In this document: piece after piece, positions 35,050-43,265 of the stretch | Layout of the letters: every line of letters starts with the position of its first letter | Position numbering within the stretch: the stretch's first letter is position 1 | The notes under the pieces: model-generated | What the model was told of the DNA's origin: nothing | Databases searched by the model: none | What the model saw: only the letters and a program-made list of their open reading frames with translations | Program-made: the position numbers and the translations under genes | Assembly (NCBI GenBank): GCA_029243025.1 | Contig: JAQWSU010000029.1 | Span: forward strand, 1-64,000 | Length of the DNA: 64,000 nucleotides | Source of the DNA: Pirellulaceae bacterium | GTDB lineage: Bacteria; Planctomycetota; Planctomycetia; Pirellulales; Pirellulaceae | Direction: 5' to 3'

Positions 35050-36072
35050 TTAGATTTCCACGATGGCTTTGATGACGCCTGTCTCGGGCTTGGTGTACGA
35101 TTCGAAAACTTCGATCATGTTATCGAACGAAGTGCGGTGTGTGATCCATGGTCGCGTATCGATCTCGCCATTTTCGATCAGTTGAATGATCCGCTTGAAG
35201 TCTTTGGGCAGGGCATTTCGGGACATCAACAACGTGATTTCTTTTGCATGCAAGTTCGGATGTCGGAAGGAAATCTCTTGATTGACGATGCCGACGTAGA
35301 CGACCTTGCCAGTGTGGTCGACGTAGTTGAATACATTTTGCATTGAGTTCTTGTTGCCGGTTGCATCGACAGCAATCGTCGGCAAATGGCCGTTGCCGAT
35401 GGCACGCAGTTGGTCCACTTCCGTTCCGTCACCCTGGAATTGGACGGTATGCTTGACTCCCATTTTTTCACGGCAAAACGCCAGTCGCTGCTCATTCATG
35501 TCCATCACGACGAGTTCGACCTTTGCGAGTTGAGCAAACTCGATCACCGAAAGACCAATTGGCCCTGCTCCGATGACTAAAAATGATTCCCCCTCACGCG
35601 GTGCTGCCCGGTCGACCGCGTGACAACCGATGGCCAGGGTTTCGACGAGCGCCAGCTGTTCGTATTCCAAGCTCTCGGAGGCGTGAAGCTTGCGAGCTGG
35701 CACGATGAATTCGGGTCGAAGGCCTCCATCAACATGGACACCGAGAACCTGCAGGTCGTTGCAGCAGTTGGTGCTCTGTCGCTGACTGGCGAAGCTGTCA
35801 GGGTTGTTAATGTAGGGTTCGACCGAGCACCGATCGCCGACTTTGACTTCGGTGACGTCTTGGCCAACTTTGATGACTTCAACACCCAGTTCATGTCCCG
35901 GGATGCGAGGGTAACTGTAAAACGGCATCTTGCCGAGATATCCCGACAGGTCGGTGCCGCAGACGCCCACACGATGAACACGTACGAGTGCTTCGTCTCG
36001 GCCTGGTTCACCCGCTGCGGGAATTTCCTTTTGGACGAAATGTTTTGGTTCTTCCAGAATGATCGCCTTCAT
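35050..36072 (-). CDS. Zinc-containing alcohol dehydrogenase (L-galactonate/polyol dehydrogenase type)
   Basis: The protein has 340 residues and is a medium-chain dehydrogenase. The catalytic zinc ligands are C38 in VGVCGTD and H60-E61 in PGHELG. The cofactor motif is VIGAGPIGLSVIEF. The structural-zinc lobe is degenerate, with only a CC pair left of the usual four cysteines. Members include L-galactonate 5-dehydrogenase, which forms D-tagaturonate, as well as sorbitol and threonine dehydrogenases. It is the first gene of the six-gene sugar cluster, so the promoter should lie in 36073-36470. L-galactonate is the best-fitting substrate from context only. Confidence 0.85.
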   Translation of the reverse strand: MKAIILEEPKHFVQKEIPAAGEPGRDEALVRVHRVGVCGTDLSGYLGKMPFYSYPRIPGHELGVEVIKVGQDVTEVKVGDRCSVEPYINNPDSFASQRQSTNCCNDLQVLGVHVDGGLRPEFIVPARKLHASESLEYEQLALVETLAIGCHAVDRAAPREGESFLVIGAGPIGLSVIEFAQLAKVELVVMDMNEQRLAFCREKMGVKHTVQFQGDGTEVDQLRAIGNGHLPTIAVDATGNKNSMQNVFNYVDHTGKVVYVGIVNQEISFRHPNLHAKEITLLMSRNALPKDFKRIIQLIENGEIDTRPWITHRTSFDNMIEVFESYTKPETGVIKAIVEI

Positions 36073-36470
36073 AGTTCACCCGTTGCTTCGTTGAAATCGG
36101 AGGGAATTCAGCAATAGAGGGTCGTTTGCCTTTTAGGCAAGCCACGAATTATTGTCCGCGAACTGCGGAATCGCAACCGGCCTCCAATTAGATGGAATCA
36201 AGGAAGGGAGGGCAGGGCGGCCGAAATTGGCTTTGATTAGCGACTTCATTCCCGAAAAGCGATTTCCAAATAGCTCGATGAGTTCTCGCCGCTGGTCGGA
36301 GGAATGGCTTTTGGGGAGTACTTGCCTCTCCGGGTAAAAGCGGTGAGTTGCATGATCAGTGGGTTCTGAATTGCATGCGGATGCTAGAAGGCAGTCGTCT
36401 GCCGACAGCTGATGAGGCCGCTTGGTTTGTGCAAGCGGTGAGGGTGAGCGGTCCGCGTTACGTCGGGTTA
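36073..36470. other. Intergenic region upstream of the sugar-oxidation cluster
   Basis: About 400 bp lie between the dehydrogenase start and the 3' end of the 1338-residue gene, both on the minus strand. It should hold the cluster promoter. Apart from a weak 5-bp hairpin at 36126-36140 I see no operator or regulator gene. Confidence 0.4.
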
Positions 36471-39400
36471 TTAGACGCGGCTGCTTTTGAGGACGTCATC
36501 ACTGATCAGAGCCAACACCGAATCCAATTCTTCGTTCGAAGCATTCTGGATTGGATCGACATCCTCGATCGTATCGAATAGTGATTCACTTTCCTGCAGG
36601 AGTTGAACGCGAACCGTGCCAGTCTCTGCAATCGGCATGCTGGAAATGCCCGCTGTCTCGCTCTTTGTTTGCCGGTTATTGTCGCTTGCCTGAACAGCGG
36701 CGGCAATCGCCGAGGCGCCGGTCGTTGTTGATGCCTGATTAAGCTCGTTGATAATCAGCAGCACGTCGATCGGGGAGAGGACGCCATCATTGTTCACATC
36801 CAAGAATAGATCGTCACGATAAAACGGTCGAGCCGACGGAATTGAATCGTCATTGAGTTCATTGATCACGAACAGTGCATCGATTGGTGAAACAGCGTTG
36901 TCGTGGTTGACGTCACTCGGATTGTCCGGGTTGGTCTTGATGTTGGAGACAACGTCCGTAATGACGACCTCAATGCCTCGATACTCAATCTGCTGAGTAG
37001 GCACCGGGTCCGAGGAATCGAAGAGCAGCACATTGTGCTGGGGTAAAACATCTGCAGGGTGAGGAACAAATTCAAATGTACCCTCGGTGGCCGCCCGCAT
37101 CGGTACGGAAAACAGCAATGCTTCGTCCGGTCCTAATCGATCGATGCCGTCAAAGGCACCGACTTCATCCATCAAGCCGGGTACGGACACGTCGCCAGAT
37201 TGTCCATTCGGATAGTCGCTCCCATAGAGGATTTGGCCCTGGGCGTTTGCCGCAGCAACGGGATACTCAACGTCGGTGTAGGCGGCGAAGACGCCCGACC
37301 CGGGGTCTCGTTGGTCTTGCACAAATGCTTGCAGCAGGAATTGTTCTCCGACCGCGACTTGGGTGATGGGAGTACCGTCGTTGATGTCGGCAATACCCAA
37401 GCGAATGGTTGCTAAGTCAGGTTGGATATCGATCACCACGTTGGCCGAATCACTCAGGCCGTTCACGTCTTCAATCGTGTAGCCAAAACTGTCGATCCCG
37501 TCAAAGTCGAAGGGGGTTGAGTAAATCAGGCCGAGTCCATCGCCGGTAATTGCAACGCTACCGCCGCTGCTCGGAGTCGTCACTTCGACGATTTGCGGGT
37601 CGGTTCCAGGGCGGAATTGATCATTCTTTAGCACATCGAGGAAGACATCTTCCGAGTTGCGACGCAGCGAGAAGGCATCATCATTGGCGACAGGGCCTCC
37701 GCGAACGATCTCAACAAAATGGTCTTCGACCTCACCAGCAACCGAAGCACCATCAAAGGAAATGCCTCGATCGTAGCCGTATCGGAAGCGAGCAAAGGAC
37801 TCACCCAGCGTGGCCCACGCCGGGACGTCGAATCGCAAACTGTTGACACCTTCAACGACGGCCTGGTCGACGAAGATCTGTTCGCCTGGCGTGGTCCAAG
37901 CACCATCGCTGTCGAAATCAATCCAGGCCTGCAACACACCAGCGGAATGCTCTCCGTTGGAAATGGTGACGTTAACCCGTGTTTCCGCACCGGGAAGGAC
38001 ATCGGTTACAAAGTTGACGCCGTCTTCGTCAGCCAGATCGTTGATGTCATCACCAAGAGCGAGCAAATTAGGCTGACCATCCAGTTCGCCATCGACCAAC
38101 ATGCCGATTCCGAATCCGGGCAGAATTCCGTGGCGTGCTCCGTTATCCTCGAGCGTTGTCGGGAAGGCAGCCGGTGCGTCGCCGAAGTCGATGCCAGAAT
38201 TGTCGCCTGAACCTCGTTTGTTTCCAAAGTCAGCTCCTCGGACTTCACCCGCTCCTGAAAAAGTGATCAGATGTTCGCCACTTTCCGGGTAGGTTTGCAC
38301 CCAGCCAGGCTCGACGATTTCACGAACCGCATAGGTGCCGGTTGGCACATGTCGGATCGCATATTCGCCATTTCGATCGGTGATGGCTGCTGGCTCGCCA
38401 ATGCTGAAGTCGTCATCGTTGTTCAGGTCCACATAAATGATGACATCAGCCAAGGTTGACTCGCCGGAGTCCAACATGCCATTTCCGTTTGTGTCGTTCC
38501 ACTTCGTGCCGGATGTGGATGCCGATTGTTTGCCTCGACCTGTGGGAAGTCCGAAAGCAATCGTGTTGAGGGTGTCTTCCAGGCCGGTGAAGATCTGATT
38601 TTTGCGATACTGATCCTCTGTGAATTCGACATCGTTGTCATCCTGAGTGCCGAGGATTCCGTCTTGTCCGACTCCAATCTCGGCCCAGAATTCAGTACCC
38701 GTATCGACCATGATGTTGGGTCTCTCAACGCTCGGTTCCGTATGGTAGTTACCGAACAAATGGCCCGCTTCATGGGCGATTACAATCCCAACTCCAGCGC
38801 CAATGAGATCGTATTTGTCTTTCTCCGGTTCATTGAAGAGGAAGGAGTTGATCGATTGATCATTCCGAAAACCTGTAATTGGATCGAATTCAGGAGCACT
38901 CAAACTATCCAGAAGCACGACGCCCGTTTCCGAAGTGACAAAGTTACCGGGGTCGACCGACTGAGCGATCGCAATCGTTTCAATGTCCAATTCTTCGATC
39001 GTTCCGCCAACGATCATTCGCGTCACATTCGGTTGGCCGAAGGGATCTGCGTGGTCACGACTGTTGCGGATTTCGATCCCATATTCGCCAGCCTGTCCTG
39101 ATTTGGCATAGTCACCGTTCAATCCGTCTTGGCCAACTGTTCGGAACTTCTGCTTGACCGTTTTTACGATCGAATCGATCACGCGGTTTTCGCTCTGAAT
39201 ACCTAAACCCCAGTCCCCTAAGAATGTACTCAAAGGAGATAGCGTAGTGATGCGGGGCCTACCAAAAATGCTGGTGTCGATTGTCTCGCCGTCAAAATCC
39301 AGAAAGAGAATCTGCTCGGTTCCGGGGTCTGCGTCTTCCAACACCGGACGATGAACATGGAAACGGCCCTCGTAATTGCCGGTGAAGTCACCAAGAACAC

Positions 39401-40487
39401 GGACGTAGTAGCTACCTGTTTGGTTGATCACATACGGGATGGTGGCGTTTCCATCCGACGTGAGATCTGATCCTAGAGGGAAGAAGTCGGGTCCGAGTGG
39501 ACCTCGACTACCAATTAATTCAATTCCATTCGAGTCGAACAGCGTTACATCATTTGAGGCACCGAGCATATCCAAATTGAAGATGTCACCGGCGGCGAGA
39601 TCGAAAGTGTAATAATCGATATCACCATAGTTACGGCCGATTGTTGCCTCGTAGTCGCCCGTGGTGGCCAAGATGGCAGGGGTCAGGCTGGTTGAATCGA
39701 AGGGATTGGCAGGCAGGTTGTATCCAAAGAAACCTGAGCCCACAACGGCAACGTAGTAATCGTCGTTCTCCGGTGCAACGAGCGATAAATAACTGTCCAC
39801 GCCGTCTCCGGAATTGTCATTGCTGATCAGCAGTTCGCCAAAGCTGTTGTAGACGGCAACTGCCGGATCGAAGCCCGCGGAGCCCTTCACCCGGACGGTG
39901 ATCAGGTCGCCTTCCAGGACGTCTTCGAGTTGAAAGAAATCAACGTCACCGTCGGCTTGTGGCCCGTCACCGATCGTTCCGGCGGCAAGCACAGCCTCTT
40001 CTGAGGTTAAATTGGTCGCATTGGCCTTCGGAATGGAGCCATCATCTTCGACCGAAAACACCGAACCAGGCTGGTTGGGTTCTTCAATGCTGCCCCTCAC
40101 CGGTACAAATTCTTGTTGCCCGGCGGCAAATCCCAAATTGATGTACTGGGCATCTTCCGGGATGTCATTGAGTCCCAGCAAGTTGGCGTCCAGCGATTCG
40201 GATTCATAAACCCGTGCTGCCGCCCAGTTTGATTTCAAATTCGATCCTTGGCTTCCTAGTCCACGCAGGGATCGGGGCGCTTTTCCCTTGTAGTTGATAT
40301 TTGATCCGTAGAGCGTGAACTGAGCCGGGCTCTGTAAGAGGCCAGCGTACTGTTGAATCAGCTCGCCTGCCGCTCCTTCTGGAAGTGGCGGTGCGTCATC
40401 TCCGAGACCGGCCAAGACGCGCCGAGGCTCTAGCTCTTCCAAGTGGGTTCTTCGTAGGGATATGCGGTTATTCCGAGATTGCTTCAT
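36471..40487 (-). CDS. Secreted LEPR/dockerin metalloprotease-like protein (1338 residues)
   Basis: The N-terminus is basic, with LEELEPRRVLAG (residues 16-27). Two PPC-type beta domains lie at ~170-280 and ~284-380. A metzincin zinc motif HEAGHLFGNYH is at 572-582 (ligands H572, H576, H582; E573), with a Met-turn candidate in NIMVD. An SdrD-B-like domain (~655-757) follows, then a GEVED domain (~765-928, ending GEVEDHFVEI). One cadherin-like domain (~930-1022) and one cohesin-like module (~1026-1176) come next. Two dockerin-type repeats are at ~1191-1212 and 1229-1250, before a Ser/Thr/Asp-rich tail. It is probably exported and either cell-surface or released. No terminator is evident downstream. 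Confidence 0.88.
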   Translation of the reverse strand: MKQSRNNRISLRRTHLEELEPRRVLAGLGDDAPPLPEGAAGELIQQYAGLLQSPAQFTLYGSNINYKGKAPRSLRGLGSQGSNLKSNWAAARVYESESLDANLLGLNDIPEDAQYINLGFAAGQQEFVPVRGSIEEPNQPGSVFSVEDDGSIPKANATNLTSEEAVLAAGTIGDGPQADGDVDFFQLEDVLEGDLITVRVKGSAGFDPAVAVYNSFGELLISNDNSGDGVDSYLSLVAPENDDYYVAVVGSGFFGYNLPANPFDSTSLTPAILATTGDYEATIGRNYGDIDYYTFDLAAGDIFNLDMLGASNDVTLFDSNGIELIGSRGPLGPDFFPLGSDLTSDGNATIPYVINQTGSYYVRVLGDFTGNYEGRFHVHRPVLEDADPGTEQILFLDFDGETIDTSIFGRPRITTLSPLSTFLGDWGLGIQSENRVIDSIVKTVKQKFRTVGQDGLNGDYAKSGQAGEYGIEIRNSRDHADPFGQPNVTRMIVGGTIEELDIETIAIAQSVDPGNFVTSETGVVLLDSLSAPEFDPITGFRNDQSINSFLFNEPEKDKYDLIGAGVGIVIAHEAGHLFGNYHTEPSVERPNIMVDTGTEFWAEIGVGQDGILGTQDDNDVEFTEDQYRKNQIFTGLEDTLNTIAFGLPTGRGKQSASTSGTKWNDTNGNGMLDSGESTLADVIIYVDLNNDDDFSIGEPAAITDRNGEYAIRHVPTGTYAVREIVEPGWVQTYPESGEHLITFSGAGEVRGADFGNKRGSGDNSGIDFGDAPAAFPTTLEDNGARHGILPGFGIGMLVDGELDGQPNLLALGDDINDLADEDGVNFVTDVLPGAETRVNVTISNGEHSAGVLQAWIDFDSDGAWTTPGEQIFVDQAVVEGVNSLRFDVPAWATLGESFARFRYGYDRGISFDGASVAGEVEDHFVEIVRGGPVANDDAFSLRRNSEDVFLDVLKNDQFRPGTDPQIVEVTTPSSGGSVAITGDGLGLIYSTPFDFDGIDSFGYTIEDVNGLSDSANVVIDIQPDLATIRLGIADINDGTPITQVAVGEQFLLQAFVQDQRDPGSGVFAAYTDVEYPVAAANAQGQILYGSDYPNGQSGDVSVPGLMDEVGAFDGIDRLGPDEALLFSVPMRAATEGTFEFVPHPADVLPQHNVLLFDSSDPVPTQQIEYRGIEVVITDVVSNIKTNPDNPSDVNHDNAVSPIDALFVINELNDDSIPSARPFYRDDLFLDVNNDGVLSPIDVLLIINELNQASTTTGASAIAAAVQASDNNRQTKSETAGISSMPIAETGTVRVQLLQESESLFDTIEDVDPIQNASNEELDSVLALISDDVLKSSRV

Positions 40488-41038
40488 CTGTTTCTCGTAT
40501 TCGACACTGGGCTGTTCCGTGTTTGTCCTGTTACACGAAGCGTGGAGGGGAGCTCTTCAGGCGCGAACATTACCTGCGTCACTTACTCTCTCAAGTTGGG
40601 CGTCGCGGGTTGAACTGGCTTCGGGCAGTACCCGGCCGTTACTGTTCCGCTCCTTGCATCATGTTCCGTTGGCCTGAAGGCCTGATAAGCCTTGTCTTGT
40701 CTCGAGTCTAATTACAAGAATCTCAACATGCCACAAATTCGTTAGATATCACGCAAATCACCTAAACGAGCAGGCTTGGATGATGAAGTTGCTTTACACC
40801 CACCGCTTCGGAGTTAATTGGCAACGTTGAGCCGTCAAGACGGATAATATACGAAGAGTTGGGAAAGCGGAAGCATCTTTTCTGCCTCTCGATGTCCAAG
40901 CCGCCCCTTTTTCCACTTTCGGTACTGTTCTCGGACGCGTTACGCTGGTCGAATTTGGAACACAAAAAAAGCCGGCATTCGTGAAAATGCCGGCTTTTGC
41001 TCGATCAACTTGGGGCCATCAGCCCCCATTTGGCTCGC
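40488..41038. other. Intergenic region between the 1338-residue gene and the BBP7-like gene
   Basis: About 550 bp. The right end holds the strong hairpin terminator of the BBP7-like gene. The left part should hold the promoter of the 1338-residue gene. No other gene or RNA is supported. Confidence 0.5.
40964..40998 (-). terminator. Rho-independent terminator of the BBP7-like gene
   Basis: A perfect 13-bp stem (40967-40979 with 40986-40998; AAAAGCCGGCATT) has a 6-nt loop. On the minus strand it is followed by an unbroken T-run. It lies about 40 nt after the stop of the 41039-42661 gene. Confidence 0.92.
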
Positions 41039-42661
41039 TTACCAGGTCCACTCGAAGCCAAAATTGGTACCGTGAACGAATAGGTCCCCGTCATTGTTGA
41101 CGAATGCTTGCCGTGCGGTGAACGGCGAGGCCGAGTTAAAGTTGTTTGCCGCCGTGGCAATGCCATCGACGTACAAGACTTGATACCCACCCCGAAGCGT
41201 TAACCGTGGTGTGATCCGAAACAGACCGACGATGCCGCCGTCTCCCAAGAAAGCTGCATCGTTGACGCCTTCTTGTTCGTTGAGCGTCGGAGCCGATGAA
41301 GTAACCGTCGTTCGTTGTTCGCTGTTGGTCCCGAAAATACCCGCTTTTGCTTCGGCACCGATTTTGAACCGAGGTGTGAGGCATAGATAGCAATCACCAC
41401 CTGCCTGTAGACCGATTAGGTCGTTGTCGGCCTTCAGGTTATAAGACATGTTCGCCTGAGCGTTCTGTGTGTAATAAACCAAGTCGTCGCGGAAGCGAAA
41501 GTAGCGAACGCCTAGTAGGAGTGAACTGTGGATATTGCAACTTGCGGAGACGAAACGGCGACGCAGATTGATTTCTGCGTTGTTCATTTCCGCAGAAATG
41601 GCAATCGAGTTAAGGTCTCCATCCCGAGTTTCTGTGAAACCGTTAACTGGATCAGTCCCGAAGTCGCTAAAAAGTGTGAACAAGTCGAAATTGCTCGTAA
41701 CTGATGCGGAATTCTGCCAGTTGAAACCGCCGAAGTAGCTGAATTCCAAGCCCGTACTGGGACCGACAAGGCAGCTATAGGTGACGCGATAGCCGGATTC
41801 CTCCGAGAAATCAATTTCGTTCATGTTCAGCACGATCGGCCCGTCAATTCCTCTGGAGCTGAGTGCGAGCGATTGGTCGAAATCACGCGTCCAGTAGAGC
41901 CATTCCGCTTGGACATCGAACCAACGCGGCAGACAGCGGCCGCCTGTTCCGTCGCAACCGTGAAAGCAACCGGCTACGCCGCAGCTTTTGCACATGCTGA
42001 AAAGGTTGCCGAGTCCGACGCCACAATTGCCGTTGCGGCAGTTTCCGCCTAGCAGTCCACCGTTTCCGCCTAGCAGTCCACCGCCGCCACAGGAGGGACT
42101 GTCACAACCGTCACAACCCCTGTCGCAGGCTTGATGCGCGGCGCGTTGGATGGCTGGGATCGCCGGTTGTCCCGGGTAAATCGCCGGTTGAATCGGGCCC
42201 CGCATCATCGGTTGGCCTGGTGCAGCCGGCTGCATGGCGGGCATGAAGTTCTGGCCGGGCATTGGACCGGGCATTGGACCGGGCATTGGCGGCTGCATGG
42301 GCCTGCCAGTTGGTGCCATGGCCTGCCGCATCATCGCTTGTTGAGCCATGGCCTGCTGCATCATCGCTTGTTGAGCCATCGCTTGTTGAGCCATCGCCGG
42401 CTGCATCATTCCGGGTGGCATCGCGGACATTCCCGGATTCATCATCGGTCTGCCCGGCTGTCCCATCATCGCTTGTTGAGCCCCCGGCATACCAGCCGGG
42501 GCCATGCCTGCAAAACGAGGTGGTTGATTCGGCATGGTGGGCATCGCCACGGGGCCATAAGGAGTCTGCAATTGTGCTGACACCAGCTGCGCGGCGGCGA
42601 GCATCGTCAGGAGGGTCAACGTGCCTGTGATTGGGCGATTCATTCTTCTGTTTCTCCGCAA
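41039..42661 (-). CDS. BBP7-like outer-membrane beta-barrel protein with Met/Gln-rich repeats
   Basis: The protein has 540 residues; an ATG at 42643 starts directly at the signal peptide (PITGTLTLLTMLAAAQLVSA). Residues ~35-175 are Met/Pro/Gln-rich, with tandem MAQQAM and MPGP units. A Cys/Gly-rich segment follows (CDRGCDGCDSPSCGGGG, then CKSCGVAGCFHGCDG). From ~250 the barrel begins: RWFDVQAEWLYWTRDFD, YRVTYSCLVGPSTGLEFSYF, LRRRFVSASCNIHSSLLLGV. It ends in FGFEWTW, an outer-membrane beta-signal. It is a diverged relative of the protein at 23486-25180. A strong terminator follows. Confidence 0.84.
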   Translation of the reverse strand: MRRNRRMNRPITGTLTLLTMLAAAQLVSAQLQTPYGPVAMPTMPNQPPRFAGMAPAGMPGAQQAMMGQPGRPMMNPGMSAMPPGMMQPAMAQQAMAQQAMMQQAMAQQAMMRQAMAPTGRPMQPPMPGPMPGPMPGQNFMPAMQPAAPGQPMMRGPIQPAIYPGQPAIPAIQRAAHQACDRGCDGCDSPSCGGGGLLGGNGGLLGGNCRNGNCGVGLGNLFSMCKSCGVAGCFHGCDGTGGRCLPRWFDVQAEWLYWTRDFDQSLALSSRGIDGPIVLNMNEIDFSEESGYRVTYSCLVGPSTGLEFSYFGGFNWQNSASVTSNFDLFTLFSDFGTDPVNGFTETRDGDLNSIAISAEMNNAEINLRRRFVSASCNIHSSLLLGVRYFRFRDDLVYYTQNAQANMSYNLKADNDLIGLQAGGDCYLCLTPRFKIGAEAKAGIFGTNSEQRTTVTSSAPTLNEQEGVNDAAFLGDGGIVGLFRITPRLTLRGGYQVLYVDGIATAANNFNSASPFTARQAFVNNDGDLFVHGTNFGFEWTW

Positions 42662-42864
42662 GTCGACGCGAGCAGGGCTCGTTCGGTTTTTGGGTTCGGG
42701 AACAGACCGGTGGACTGGAAAAAACGGTTTGTCCCATTCGTTCGCTAGAAACTATCGGTCTGGAACAATGCGGATAACGAATACTTTCGGAATGAGCGGT
42801 AGAGTTGTCTCAGGATTCGTACGTTGTTCATTCTGCTCAAATTTACACGGCGAATTAAGACACA

Positions 42865-42887
42865 GGGTGGAGCGTTTCGCTCCACCC
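42865..42887. promoter_or_regulatory. Perfect hairpin upstream of the sigma-54 promoter
   Basis: A 10-bp stem (GGGTGGAGCG / CGCTCCACCC) has a 3-nt loop. It sits ~75-100 nt upstream of the -24 box, where an enhancer-binding protein could bind. No T-run follows, so a terminator role is less likely. Confidence 0.5.
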
Positions 42888-42961
42888 TCCTCCTTTGGGG
42901 CAATCGACGCAACCTGTTTTTGAGAAGAGGTTTACAACGATTATTCCATCTCTGACGTTCT

Positions 42962-42978
42962 TTGGCACGACGCTTGCA
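42962..42978 (+). promoter_or_regulatory. Sigma-54 (RpoN) promoter
   Basis: TTGGCACGACGCTTGCA fits the sigma-54 consensus at every position, with the invariant GG and GC ten bases apart. Transcription would begin near 42989 and read into the 4650-residue gene. The leader would be ~275 nt. No second site of this quality was seen in the window. Confidence 0.75.
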
Positions 42979-42990
42979 AAGAGGGCTGGG

Positions 42991-43007
42991 GGAGGGATCG
43001 TCCCTCC
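42991..43007 (+). promoter_or_regulatory. Hairpin at the predicted 5' end of the giant transcript
   Basis: GGAGGGA / TCCCTCC forms a 7-bp stem with a TCG loop. It would be the first structure in an RNA starting at the sigma-54 site, possibly protecting the 5' end. Confidence 0.45.
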
Positions 43008-43265
43008 AGCAGGCCAAGACAATCAAGCGTAAATGTGTTGTAATTCGGAAAATCGTCAATCTGGGTGTTTTGAGCTGGCAAGATAAGTAGGGTGTTTCTT
43101 GCAAAATGGAGGCCTCAAATTATAATCAGCTCGATTGCGATAAATGTTTTTGCCCACAATGTTTACGCCAATTGTCGGCGTCATCCCCCTGCAATTGTCC
43201 GTTCCCCTTTCGCGATACTTCTCATCTTCTCGCGCACGTTGGAACCCCAGTTGAGGTAGTAAGTT

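Larger units (their letters stand above)
42662..43265. other. Divergent intergenic region upstream of the 4650-residue gene
   Basis: About 600 bp lie between the divergent BBP7-like gene and the 4650-residue gene. It contains a 10-bp hairpin at 42865-42887, a sigma-54 promoter at 42962-42978 and a second hairpin at 42991-43007, then ~255 nt of leader. A minus-strand open frame at 42745-43104 is Arg-rich and not convincing. Confidence 0.6.

Noticed and set aside
42111-42737. 208-residue alternative frame over the Met/Gln-rich neck of the BBP7-like gene
   Set aside because: It is a shadow of the tandem repeat; the frame at 41039-42661 has a signal peptide, a barrel and a beta-signal.
42745-43104. 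119-residue minus-strand frame in the giant gene's upstream region
   Set aside because: It is Arg/Leu-rich without a domain, and it runs across the sigma-54 box and both hairpins.
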